Assembly (NCBI GenBank): GCA_030141605.1
Contig: JAQGDQ010000091.1
Location: forward strand, 62,001 to 126,000
Direction: 5' to 3'
Length of the DNA stretch: 64,000 nt
Source of the DNA: Tubiluchus corallicola
Lineage: Eukaryota; Priapulida; Priapulimorpha; Priapulimorphida; Tubiluchidae
Shown: piece by piece, positions 23,847-36,400 of the stretch
Layout: every line of letters begins with the position of its first letter
Position numbering within the stretch: the first letter of the stretch is position 1
Program-made: the position numbers and the translations under genes
Notes under the pieces: generated by a model
The model's database searches: none
The model's input: only the letters and a program-made list of their open reading frames with translations
What the model was told of the DNA's origin: nothing

Positions 23847-26800
23847 TATATATATATATATATGCCACAGACCACAGAATAGTGGCAATTTTATTATGCA
23901 CTAGAGGTTGCTTATATAATTATATTAGCAAGCAAAATCAACGCTAAATGGGTGGGCGTGCAGAAGAATTTTACAAGAGCATAACGTATTTAAAAAACGT
24001 CAAAGTTAATTAAACTCCAATAATAGAGTTGCGCTATACTATATGTAATAATCACATATCGAAGTGACAAAAAAAGGTAACCAGTTTTTTTGCTAATGAT
24101 ATTTACAAAAACTTCAATACGGTTATAGTTACATATATAAACAATAAACAAACGTACACCATATGTATTAAAAAAGGACCACGTCTAAAACCAACACAGA
24201 AATAACCCTTAATTACAAAAATGAAACAAATAATAAAAAATCCTATGGTATGCTTAAAGAAATGATAAATCTTGATGTTTCAATGTGTCACTGTATACTA
24301 TATTTAGGTGTTAATGTCTTCAAATAAATTATTACTCCAAAATTTGTTTTCTGTTTACAGCTCTACAACACAAATCGTTTTCTGTAATTGTTTTCTGTTT
24401 CTTCTGACAAGAACCACTTATAGTTTCAATCCACGTTCTTTTCTGCTAAACTCACCACAAAAATTTTTCTTAAATTTTTGGTTATTTATTTGATAAAAGG
24501 TTTATTTTGTTGTGCCATCATTCTTGTTCTCGTTGTTCATGTAATAGTTTTTTAGCTAGTTTTTATATTGTGCCTTGAACGTAGTTTATATATACTCTGT
24601 AGTTTGCATTTTCACAAAAAACGGATTTATGGTGTGCTAAATGACATATCCAGGCATTTAGGACAAAAAACTCAAAAAGTGAGTAACCCAATGCTTCGCA
24701 TTTCGGATTATTTTTCTACATACCCACGGTCTACACCCATTTGCTAGAAATTGTACTTACTAGTACATAACTGGTGTTTTTGCTACTGTGCTGTTAGGTT
24801 ATTTTGTGTTTTTTTTTGTTTTCTTTGCGTTGTATTTGCTTATGCTGTTTCTATATTGTGTTTAATTTGTGAATGTGTTACCGCAAACGCTAGTGTTTTG
24901 GTTGTGTGAATCTAACAGGCTTCAAGCAGTGCAACTGTCAACTTATAAAACGCAACGTGGTGCGTTTGGGCATACTTACCTGGCACAGAGGCTTCCATGA
25001 TCAAGAAGGTGGATCCTCTGGAGCGAGACTTTTCCATTGCACTTCGGTTGACTTGACCCCTGCGATTCCCTCAAATCGAGGAAACTCGGGTGTATAATTT
25101 CTGGTAGTGGGGGGATGCGTTCGCGCTATCCCCTGAAAATAAAATAAAGAGAATTAAGTTGGGTTAGGACTTTCTGTTTAAATGTACATGCACTTGTCGA
25201 CGTTTATTAACTGTTAAACAAGATTGTTTTAGTTAGAATGGGTGTAACATACTCTTACAAATCTCAAATTATACCTGACAACACCATTACAATTACTATA
25301 GACTCTATTGCAGAACATTACCTGGTTATCGCCATAACCTTCACACTTACTCACTGTCACGGGTTTTTCCATATATCGTGAATTAGCGGTGAGGCACCAT
25401 GCAGGTGACCCATTACTTTTGCTGCGAACCTAGAAATGTAGTATGAAGACAATATATGGCCTACAAGCATTTTTTATAACACGAAGAATCAGAGATACAA
25501 AATGTACAGATAAAAGGCATGGATGTATTTTGCTAGGTGCGAGGCAAAAATCGCACAAGAAAAAAATTGCACAGAAAAAAATGGTACACAGGTAAAAATG
25601 GTACAGGAAAAAATGGCACAAATGGAAAAGTAGGTAAAAACGGCACGTGTATAGGCTGGATACAGATAATTTGAATAAAAAGGAAGTAATTAAAATAATT
25701 ATGATGCAACATGTAATCTCCAGTAGACGACTTAAAAGTCACTTTCAGATGAAGTGTTCTTGCAAAACAGAGAGAACTTCAAAAAGAAACCGCTATTCAA
25801 GAGATTAAGTAGCTTCTATAGGTTTAGGCCAAGGTTTAGGCCCATTTTCCAGAAAAAGTGTTTCAGAGTTTTTTTTACAGAACAATTATTCTCAGGAAAA
25901 AATTGGCAGAAAACTTTTTCCTAGGAAAATAATTTTCCTAGAAAACTCGTTTCACAGAAAAAACATTTCTCGATCCTTCTCTCCTTCCCTTCCCCTTTGT
26001 CTTTATTTCTTCCCCCCACTCTTCTCTCTGTTCTCTCTCCCTTTCTTATCCCTCTTTCTCTCTTTTTCTGCTTTTTAATTATCTACAATACTTTGACTAA
26101 AGACTATTAGAATTATTTTTAATTCAATCATGCCAAATGGCACAATGTTTAAAGGACCAACCTTGTTTTTTCTAATTTTGTTTTAAGAAAAATATTTTGT
26201 TTTGCAACTTTCACAAATGATTTTTCTATGAGGTGTTCGATCAAGTTTTACGAAAAAAAAAAACGGCGAAAAAACGCCCATTTTGCCACCCTATACCCCT
26301 TTTTCCACAGTGTCGTGGAAATCCGTTACATAGTTTATGCGTAATAGGCTTACTGAAATAACAGACCAAAAACAACCAACCAACCAAACAAACACTGTCG
26401 AAGTATAATCTCCCTGTCAGAGGTAAAAATAAGTAAAATAATTATCAGTCACAATAACCCTAACTCTAAACTCATATTCTACTAAGTGTGCCACTTTTTC
26501 CTGTGCCATTTTTACCGTGCCCTTTTTCGTGTGCCATTTTTATTTGAGCCATTTTTACCTACATTCATTTTGTTAAAAATGTTATGTAAAATAAATAATA
26601 ATTACACACTAGTATAAAAATAATTTTAAAAATTTAAATTGATCACAAGAATAGTGATTAATAACGAATAGAAAGAATCTGCAGTTGCAGTTTGAAACGT
26701 TTTATTTTTTATTTTTTTCTCGTATTTGAATTGTGGGATTGGTTTAATTTATCAAAATTAATCTAATTACTCTAGCGGAGGCGACCTGACATTCGAAATG

Positions 26801-29800
26801 CTGTACTGGCTGGTCAGCTATAAGGGATTAACTTTGGACTGTCAATATTAGTGAGTAACACAGTGATTTACCAAAAATTACGAAAGTTGTAATGGAGTCT
26901 AGTTAGCGCATCAATTTATGATTTTTGTCAGAGCACTTAGTCTTGTGCATATTACCGCATAATTACCGTCATGTACAAGTGTACACAGCAGTGCTAATAA
27001 GAACGAAACAAAACCAAAGACGCAAATACTAAATTTGTTGTCAGGCATTAGAGCGTTTATTATACAACACAAATACTATTATGTAGTTACCTCACCAGTA
27101 GACACAGTATCATTAGGAATAAATACTTCTGGGTAAACATTCCTTATGAACCAATCGAAGGACTGGCATTTTAAGTTCTCACGCAGTTGCTTCTGTCCCG
27201 GTACGTTAGCAAAATCAGCCTATTTCAAAGCACAATGATTATAAAAGTTTATGAATGAAAGTAAATTTGCTAAGTTAGTTAACATTAATTCTGGGTCCAT
27301 TTTCTTGATATTTCTGCCACTATTCTGCAAAACCGTCACAAAATCAACCGGTTTCTTGATAGTCGTAAAACGACACTTATTGAGAAAACTAATTGTAAGC
27401 AAAGTCACAGCTAGTACCTCTACGATAATAATAGTTCACAAACTTGATTAGTGCATTTTTAATTAATAGTCTGCTTTGACAGTTTTTAACACACACGACA
27501 CAGAAAAGGTTGTAATTCGAAATACAATTAAGATTTAGAAAGTGGTGACTTTATTATTCTTTCTTGTTGGGTTGCGCAACTGTTTTTATTCATTGCAGTC
27601 CAATGTTTACTTTTCAAGTAAATGTTTAATTTTTGTAGCACACACCATTGTGTGATGCGATTAATTTCATATAGTAATTCACGTAAGTTATTTAGTGTGT
27701 TTCAAAAGAGACACTGCACTAATAAATGCTGTAAGCATATCAATGTTAATACTTAAATTACACCATTCAATAAGTGCTGTCATACTTAATACATACTTCC
27801 AGTAGTAATTTTAGTATAACTAGCATTTCTTTGCCATTTAATTAGTATATTTCATCATATTAGCACAATTGTTATTACACTTTTTCTTTTCGAACAACCT
27901 GTATTGCAAATGTAACTTACTATATCATGCCTGACTCGGTCAAGATAATACTTCTTGTAGTCATCTAACCAAACCTCTGCCAATCGAGCTCCGTTCTTCC
28001 TGAGACAATTGATCCCAGGCTTCCATTTATAAGGGCTTCGGTCTCGGAAGATATGTCCCACATGTGAGCAAGGGATAATTTCTAGGCTGCCGCCACACAT
28101 CCATGTCTATATGGACAAATTGGCTGAAGTTTTATGTATATTATTCATTATACTTAGACAAAAAACTCAGTGGTAAAATAAGCCAAAACAAGCGTAATTG
28201 CGAAGCTGTATATTTTGTAAGAAACAGCATTACGATTATGGAAAGTTTAATTTATGTCAATTTAATCTATAACGACTAAATCAAGTGATAACTTTATTCA
28301 AATTTACGAATATTTAATATACCTTGAAGGACAACTCCAAATTTTCCCCACCCCATATTTCAAATCCTGGATCATAAGTTCCCAAACGTTCAAACCAGGC
28401 TCGATCAATGGAAAACAGTCCGCCAGCCATGGTAGGAGATATAAAAAATAAATCGAACATAGAGTGTTATTCACAAAAGATAAATCAGGGTGCGAAATAA
28501 AATCTTCTAGCGAAAAAATATTTGGTTATTTAACAATCAGTTATATAGTCAGGTGAGCAAATTAGGTCAAAATTAGATTCAGTTAGAGTTCTGTAAATGG
28601 GACTCCAAAGCAACGGGCGATGCAGATGCATTGAAAAAAGAAAGCTGGATGTTATAATTCAGTACACACACACACACACACACGCACACACACGCACACA
28701 TACACACACACACACACGTGCGCTCTCTCTCTCCCCGCCCGCATATTCCCTTTTTGTTTTTTCTGCCCCTCGCTTCTCCCCATCTCTCTCTTTCTCCCTG
28801 TCTTTATATTCTCTCTTTCTATCCATCTATCTCCCTTTTTTCTTTCCCCACTTCTCCTCCATCTCTCTCTCTCGCTCTGTTTGTTAACCTTTATATGTTT
28901 AGTTCGATGTTTTTGAGTGCGGTATGTTGTCATTTAACATTATTAACTTGTTTTTGTAATGTTTGCATAGTCAATGTATGTTCCTACTATGAATTCATGT
29001 TTGAAAATAAAATATTAAATCAAATCAATGCTACTTCTATTTTAGCACTTTCAAATAAAGCCTTTAAAAAATAAACAGTTTTCCTAAGAGACTGCTCAGT
29101 AAAGGATGCGCTACTCACTGAAGAGGATCAGCGTCGCTTTTTCTACGATCTTCCTCCCAATGAGGTATGACATGCCAGTTAAACTGCAGATTCCAATCAA
29201 ATCCTCCCACATTCATGGCGGAAAGTTCAATGTGTATATACTCTAATGTATCTTTGTCAATTACATCGACTACAGGGCATACAACAGTAGAAGAATTTCT
29301 AGCTATTCTATCAAGCAGTGGTATAAGCCACCCTATAACAACAAATTAGACGAAGCTGTCATGAAAGATAATTAAGCTAATGAAGGCATTTATTAGACAC
29401 TTTTTATACATGTAATGGCTTCTTCCGTCTGTTAAACTGTTCATCCTAAACAATCTCAATTTTCAATTTTTTGGGAAAGAGTTTGAGAATTATGAAACAA
29501 TGTTCAGAAATTCACTACAGCTAACATCACCAGAAAGCAAAAGAGCAAATCACAGTTAAGTTGGAAGACTATTGTTGATATTACAAACTTAGTGAGACTG
29601 TTCTCTTTGAGGTCTGTATACGTAGCTTTATAATGAAAGGAATTTATCTAGTTAAAATATTAGCTTATTTGATTGAAATACACACCTTCAGTACATTCAC
29701 AGTGACTGTCAAGGTACGTTAGTGTGGTCCCTTTAGCATGAACTGCACCTAGTAAGCGGGCTCTGATAAGACCTTCCCTTTTCTTTGCTCGCACAATCCT

Positions 29801-32595
29801 GACTTTACCCAAAGCTGCCATATATTCCTCTAATGGCTTTTGTAAATGATCTGAAAAAATGCAAAGACACAAACGTAATATTGCTGCAAGTCGTTATGCC
29901 AAGGTCAAAATGTTGCTGAAATGTTGTATCTTAAACCTCTGGCAACCTGATGTGCGCAGAGGAGATGATGAATGAGAGTTTGAAGAGCTATATCACGCTT
30001 CGCGACGTCATGACGAGGTAATGTAGCAATGTAAGTGCATCGCGTATTATTTCCACAATACTTATCCTTGAAAAAAATATTGTTGCCCGTAAAAGCTCAA
30101 TCGTTTAACACTTCTTTTAATCGTTTAATCGTTCTTCAAAAACAATATTCGCCTTTAAGATATTTTAACTCATAGGTCGCTTTTAGTTACGGTCTGAAAT
30201 GAAGTCCTAACTGTTTTCATTTACTCAGAGTTTTATCCAGAAACTGAAAAAAGATTTTATGGTTGAGAGGAGGCATTATAGAGTATATTAGACTGTGAAA
30301 CAGAATATTTTTTGCCGTAGCGAATACCCAAGTGGGCGACCGTAATTGGACAGGAACGTCAGGGGTGACGGGATGTGTGGCTATTGGAAAATGACGTTAT
30401 TTAGGCAATAAATATTCAAATCATTAAATTCCTTTTACATATATCTTCACTTTGTTTAAAAGAGCTTTATGACTACGACTTACTCGATAAACATAAAATT
30501 AATCCACATAGTTTACAGAAAAATAATATTTCAAAGAAAATTCTATCTATACAGTAGGTGTTGTATATGAAAAAGAATTAAAAATGGAAAAATGCGTCAC
30601 TAGAAGACAGCAGAAGAACGGCAAGCGACAACATGTCATATATAATACTGCTACGAAAATGACTTCTAACACTAAGCTTAAGAGGTTATAAAAAGTTTTT
30701 CTTATCGCCATCATTGTCATTGTCATTGACGCCATAATCACCATCATCATCATCATGATCATCATCATAGTCAATATCATTATCAATCGTTATCATTTTA
30801 TGGCAACATTTTACCACTTACCCATGTCTGAATCTGAGAAGTCATCGACTAGAACGATCTCTTTTACCAGTTCTGGAGGTGAACGGTCAAGCACAGAGTG
30901 AACTGTACGAAGAAGAGTAGACCAAGCTTCATTATGAAAACATATAATGACACTGGTGTCGGGAAGTTGAGAGATTGGCAGGTATTCTTGTTCAGCACAT
31001 CTAAAATTCACAGGTACGAATTAAACTCTAAATTATCAAAATGTTAGTAAAATCTCGTATTTCAGGAATATTATCTGCCCTCAGGGATATCAGGACAGAA
31101 ATAATTATACTGATGACTTTAAAATGGTAAGAGTAAATTTTTACAACTGTTTTAAGCTCTGCTAATAACAACAGAACCTTATTAATAAACAGGGCAGAGT
31201 AATTTTGAGAACTTTAATTGAGAGTCTTTTTAATTATTTGGCAGATTTTTTCACTCGTTTTGCATGTTCTTTGCACGAGAATGACCCATTATGTCATTTA
31301 GATGTAAAGGTATACAAAGCTTTTCACGAAACATTGAAGTTGTGTTCTTGAGTGTTTAATACCAGTTCCAGTCTCGCCGCAAACGTCAGTGTTATGGTGG
31401 ATTCTGTTGAGTGGCGTATACTGACCTATACTGGGCCAAAGTGTATAAAAAAAGCTGAAATTTAAAAGTAAATGAGCTTAGTTGCATCTTACCACAGTCA
31501 TTTACTAGCTAGATTAGCTGCAATCTTAATGATATCAACAATCCTGACATTTATTAAATTTTGAATATTAGGTCATAGTGCATAGTGCCTACTCAGGATC
31601 GCGGACATCTGGAAGAGCCCTTTGAAGTGAAACCATGTCACTTGCATAGACGTTAAATGCATGTTTCTGCTCTCCTTCTTCCATTTCTCGTTTCTCTCCA
31701 GCAGTGAGATTATCTAATATGACAGCTACACCCCATTCACCAGGTGCATCCGGATTATGCCTGTTCAAAAGCAGGTATAACACATATAAGGTTTCAGTTT
31801 AATTATTGCAAAATCATGAGTGTCTACCCTTTTGCCATTCTTATTACATATATATATCTTCTAAACTTACGCAAGAAGAAATATTTATTATTAGTTAAAC
31901 GAACAAAATTACTTATTAAGACAATCTGCAAGCTTAATAAAAAAAACTGTTGCCAGAATTTTCCCAACTGACGTTTCTGCTCGTTGCTGCTAATCAGATT
32001 CAGTTTGGTATCAGCCATAAAAGGTTACCAACATGAAGAATTCTCTTAATTAGTATGCTTTCAGACGATTCAGTAGTTTTTTCAAAATTAATCTAATGCA
32101 CATATATGTACTCGAAATTACTTACCCAGGAATGATTTTACAAAAATCTTTCTTGTCATACAAATCTTTTTCTTCTCCTTCTATTTCACTGTCTCTAATT
32201 ATTTCTTCGATGCGCTTAATGATAGGCTTGTGACTAATTGCAATATCAGCAGTGTCATTAGCTGCATCATTTGGCACAGATATGTAGTCCAAATTTCTCT
32301 GAGCCGCTTCTTGGGAGGCAAACTCAAATTGTGACTCTTTTTTCGCAGACTCAAACCACTCATTTTTTTCCAGGTAAGGAGATGCATCTATTAAATTATC
32401 TTGTTTCCGAGTTAAATGAAAACTTTCTGTTGTATCTGAATGAATGCCACAAATGACCACAAAAGAGTCTTCTAGGTCCAAACGTTTCAATTTTCTTTTA
32501 TCATAATATGCAAGTATAGGGACAATAAGAAACCATATTCCTGGATTGAGGACTATTGACCTGAATGCAAAGGACCTTTTTAAAATGATACTCAT
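22876..32595 (-). CDS. GALNT: Polypeptide N-acetylgalactosaminyltransferase, PGANT9-like, copy A (11 exons, 665 aa)
   Basis: The enzyme family transfers GalNAc to Ser/Thr in the Golgi, starting mucin-type O-glycans. Minus-strand exons: 32126-32595, 31593-31760, 30822-31000, 29686-29850, 29119-29332, 28323-28440, 27921-28106, 27091-27219, 25322-25429, 23432-23560, 22876-23007. A signal anchor lies at about residues 14-31 (basic flank, then [11 protein letters not shown]), followed by a polar stem. The catalytic domain keeps [20 protein letters not shown], the metal-binding DSH (320-322), GGLFSID, WGGENLE (428 onward) and CSHVGHIFR. The ricin-type lectin domain is decayed: the CLD motifs read CLT (557), CLH (597) and CLE. 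The exon 6 acceptor is AT, not AG, so full-length message is doubtful. Exon borders match copy B, 5.3 kb away. The frame is otherwise fully open. Confidence 0.85.
23763..23863. repeat. (TA)n microsatellite
   Basis: About 100 bases of nearly pure TA with a few G, TTT and CAC interruptions. It lies in intron 9 of copy A, near exon 10. Confidence 0.95.
24944..24950 (+). promoter_or_regulatory. TATA-like box of the U1 gene
   Basis: TATAAAA lies 28 bases before the U1 5' end, at the normal TATA distance. Vertebrate U1 genes have no TATA box and use a PSE near -55; a TATA box is known in plant and some invertebrate snRNA genes. No PSE consensus for this lineage is available to me, so none is called in 24890-24930. 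Confidence 0.5.
24972..25135 (+). ncRNA. U1: U1 spliceosomal snRNA
   Basis: The transcript begins ATACTTACCTG, the sequence that pairs with 5' splice sites. Stem-loop I has GATCAAGAAGG, the U1-70K binding loop. Stem-loop II has CCATTGCACTTCGG with the ATTGCAC core bound by U1A/SNF. The conserved CCCCTGCGATT region follows, then the Sm site ATAATTTCTGGTAGTG and a 3' hairpin, GGGGATGCG-TTCG-CGCTATCCCC. The length is 164 nt, the same as human U1. All core elements are intact, so it is probably functional. It is antisense to, and inside, intron 9 of GalNAc-transferase copy A. AAATAAAGAGA just after the end resembles an snRNA 3' box. Confidence 0.95.
25975..26080. repeat. Polypyrimidine tract
   Basis: A C/T-rich run with many CTCTCT and CCTTT units in intron 8 of copy A. 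Low complexity, no coding meaning. Confidence 0.7.
28440..28442 (-). other. Non-canonical splice acceptor (AT) at exon 6 of copy A
   Basis: The coding strand reads TTTATTTTTTAT directly before ATCTCCTACCATGGC, where exon 6 must start to keep phase and family sequence ([13 protein letters not shown]). Copy B has TTTCAG followed by ATCACCCAC at the same point. The nearest upstream AG, about 66 bases away, would add a segment with an in-frame TGA. The first AG inside the exon would remove 41 bases and shift the frame, and skipping the 118-base exon also shifts it. Confidence 0.8.
28663..28880. repeat. (CA)n microsatellite followed by polypyrimidine tract
   Basis: About 28 CA/CG dinucleotide units pass into a long CT-rich stretch. 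The open frames of about 95-118 codons here come from low complexity. It lies in intron 5 of copy A, upstream of the exon with the abnormal acceptor. Confidence 0.95.
30705..30790. repeat. (CAT)n degenerate microsatellite
   Basis: CAT/ATC units with interruptions, about 30 bases from the donor of exon 3 of copy A. Confidence 0.85.
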
Positions 32596-32620
32596 TGCGG
32601 ATCCTGTCGAAGTTTCATTC
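32592..32620 (-). promoter_or_regulatory. 5' UTR acceptor and upstream ORF of copy A
   Basis: A polypyrimidine acceptor, AGTCTTTCAG, ends at 32621, so the first coding exon probably starts at 32620 and a further 5' UTR exon lies upstream. An ATG at 32618 opens a uORF of eight codons (MKLRQDPQ) whose TGA overlaps the main start as ATGA. Such an overlap can lower or couple translation of the main frame; that effect is inference. Confidence 0.5.
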
Positions 32621-33296
32621 CTGAAAGACTTTAAATGGTCACAGCAAGATTTCTTGTGATAAAATATTTCTATGCTATGTTGGTGGCTTGGTATACAACG
32701 TTTGCTTCTGGAATGACGACGAGTAAAATGATCTTATAATTTTATATATTGGGCTCATACTATAGGCCTAATTTATACCATCAAGTGGGATACTTTTAGG
32801 TCATCTGCAAACATTGGACAATTACAGTAAATATCCTTAAACGGGCTAACAAATGCAGTGACCCGGCTTTTGCCTGGTTTAACATGTAGCCAGAAATCAT
32901 TAATACAAGGTGGTTGCTGCAATTTGATTTTCAATTGGTTTCAAAAGATATTTCACATTGTCAAAAAGTTTGTAAAATCCACAGAATCAATTTTAGCCAT
33001 AAATTACAGCAAAAAGTGACAGAAAATGCTTCAACTGTAAAAAAACCAAATTAACAGCTCCTTAGTTTTAAATGAAAATTGAATATTATTAAATTAATTT
33101 AATTATACGTGTGGTCCTCTTTTGCGGGTCCAAAACTAACCTAGTATAAATAAAAGAGGCTTTACATTGAAGTGAGCTTAGTGAATAATACCCACTAGCT
33201 GTAATATAGCAGGGAGAACATTATTATATTCTTTAAAATTTAATTTTGGTTAGGGCATATGTAAGCAGAATAGGAAAGCACATGAAGTTCATACAG

Positions 33297-33410
33297 AAGA
33301 GTTCGGAGACACACGGACACAAGCCTTGGATGATATAAAAATTGGAAAACTTTCATTAAAAGCAGCTGAAGCTGAGTATAATATCCGGAAGGCAATCATC
33401 CCAATCCAGT
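33297..33410 (+). pseudogene. Pipsqueak-type helix-turn-helix (pogo-like transposase) relic
   Basis: The plus-strand frame reads TQALDDIKIGKLSLKAAEAE then YNIRKAII. This matches the N-terminal HTH pattern of pogo/Tigger-type transposases, in which a helix, GK-x-S-x-K-A-A, then Y-x-I-x-K-x-T/I follow in order. The frame stays open for about 70 codons but no DDE domain follows, so this is a fragment. It lies 0.7 kb upstream of copy A. Confidence 0.5.
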
Positions 33411-36400
33411 TGACCGAGTTAGAGAACCAACTGACGATAAAAACATTAAATACCAGATCTAATACAGCAACTAGCCTGCTGGGATTAGTGGGATACTCAA
33501 AGCATATGTTATTTTGCATTACTGTGTTACAAAAGGTATGGTAATACTGCAGCATTTAGATAGCTAGTAGTAATGAAATAATTAACATATTAGTTGTTTT
33601 TATTTTACATTTATATTTAATCTGCATAATTTGCGTGCAAGAAATGCAAACAGACTTTGACTATTATTATTTTCGTCGCCATAGTGTTACCAGTTAACTT
33701 AGTTATGTTTATCTAGTTGTGCTAGTTACTTGTAGACGGAATGAAAATTTAACTTAATTGTGTAAATATTCACGGTTAGTTTATTTAGTGAGTTCAAATT
33801 TCAACTCCAAAACTGTCTGCTTTGCTGCTTACAACTATTAGCAATACGGGAAACCTTGTCATCTGCTCACCTATTGCAAATAAATGGTTTACAACTTTAC
33901 GCAAAACTGGGCAAACCTGGTGATATCAACAATACATTGTACACGCAAAACTATTGAATTATTAATGCGCGAAAGCTACTGCTGAAAGCAAAACCACTGA
34001 AGGTCTTACTACTTTTCACAATTAATAGCTTAACACATTGACTATACTAATTATTACAAAAGCCATATAGACAATACAGCCATATTCCGTGGCAATACGT
34101 TCTCCTAGATCAGACAGACAATTAAAGTAACTACAACTGTTATAAATCAAAAACACGCCTCAAAATTGCAATGTTAATTAAGTTTCTTATAATTTTCGTT
34201 TTGGTAAAAATGCTTTTTGACGGGACCGATAGTCTTGTGGACAGATCAGCTTTTAATTTATATAATTATGTTGTTACTTCAAAATACATCAAAATTTATT
34301 AGAACTATTTTTGACTATGTGATATTGTATATATGTATATACACATAATATATCTACACAACTCAGTCGACGATTTTGATTACTGCAGTAGGGGAACTTA
34401 AAAATGGTTTAAAGTCCAAAAGTCAGTCTGAAGAGTGATATCTAGCCAAATGCTATTTGGTGCCAAACACCAAGCAAAATGATTCGTTACATCTATAGCA
34501 TCTTTTCCAACACTTTGGCGACGTATTTAATGATGTGGAGACAGTGATTCGAGATAGAAAACCAATGGTTAAAGCAAAAATAGCTGTATCTAGCTAATAC
34601 CAGGTTGGCCTACGCATCGGATTTTTCATTGAATTTCTTTTAGGTGTAGGCTCAAGTGTAGTTAAAAGTCAACGGTCATATTAAAGGTCTAAGGTCAATG
34701 TTGTTGTTGGGTATGACCTTTTGAAAATTAAAAGCTTAAGCCTTAAGGCTTTGGCACTGCAAATCCACAAAGAATCGTCATTAAACTTCAGACGAATATA
34801 CTAAAATGAATTTCACCCTGACTGAGGGAGTGATTGCATTTTCGATCAGACATTTTGAATTCTAGATGGCGGTGGTAACATTATTTTGGAAAAAGCCTAT
34901 GGCTCCATAAATTTGAAACGGATCATAATGAAACTTTAAACCAAAATGAATTCTCTGCATTAACGGACAGTCAGATTTTCGATATACCATCTTGAATTCA
35001 AGATGCAGCATTGATATAGGCGCTTATAACCATAATATGTATATAGCTGCTATTGTTATCATTATCAATTTCTAATATACTACTGAAACTCTAAAAAGCA
35101 TTATAGTGTTGTGGGTAATGTCCACGAAGTTGTCAGTTATCAGAGCAGACTTACATAATAATTTGCAGGTGAACAACAATGTGATTTGGCTAGTTTCTAT
35201 ACACAAGCATAAATGTTTTTATGTTTCGGTAGATTTTTTATTGGTTTAAGGCACATACTGTTCATCCTATACAATTTACAATACCACAAACGAATTACAA
35301 GTACACTGTTTTATTTGCACTGTAATCTGTAACTAAAATTGCCTTAAGTATATCGTTGTAATACCTCCTGGTCCCTTAATTACAGTAGAGTAGTGAAAAG
35401 CATATACTTCGGAATGGCAAACAATTATTGGTACTGTCAATAAGAGTAAAATAAAAACTACAAATTTAAAATAAAAATTGTAAAGTCTTAAAATAGATCA
35501 TAACAACACAAAGAATTTCATAAGTTTTAGTGATGCTGAATGATTTGCAGCAGCATAAAAATTATACTAAAGCCTATTTTCTATAAATAAAATAAAGACA
35601 CTGAATTAAGTAACTGACGAAATGAGGTATACTTGCTCATGCTTGGATACTAAAATTTGCTAGTTAGTTCGGGGACAACATTTTTAATTCTCATTCTTTA
35701 CACCTACATTTGAAGCTATGAAAATAGTTACAGCAGACAGACGGAATAACCTGCAATAAAACAAACTGAATTGCAATCACTAGCTGTGTTTGCAGATATA
35801 AAATTGTATGAAACTTTATAATAAGCATAGTAATACCTAAAGGCCAGCCAAGAACCTGCAAAAGCTTTCACGACAGAACTCATCTATGAGTAAAATGAAC
35901 ACACCCGTTATAGTATTATAGGTGATGTTATTACTTTTAGCAAGCTATAACTGAATATTACAATAGCAGATTTTCAAAGTTCAACATGCACATGTTCTGT
36001 GTGATAATGTGAGCACCAAGCAAATAACTTATACTAATATGTTTTTTTTGATAGCTGTAGTATATGTTATAGGAGCCCAAAATGATGTCATTATGCTTCT
36101 GCTAAAAAGTTTCATTTTTCTGCTTGCAAAATTACATCATGCATTGTCAGTTACTAAATTGATATCTAAAACCAGTCAAATTTAACATACTTGGCAAACA
36201 ACACATATTCTGACATGCAAACTACAAGTATTGGGGCAGAAGTATCTGGAACATTTTAACTCAGTGCAGTACAGTACAAACCCCTCAATGTGCCAAGAAT
36301 GCCACAGAAAGTAAAACCCTTCCACCTACCAAACCACATCAAAACTTATTTACAAGAATTATTCTGGACTATGAGACAAATACTCACACAGTAACCTTTG

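Noticed and set aside
24906-25097. 63-codon plus-strand open frame
   Set aside because: Overlaps the U1 snRNA; the sequence is explained by RNA conservation, not by a protein.
28597-29074. Open frames of 96-118 codons
   Set aside because: Low-complexity CA and CT tracts in an intron of copy A.
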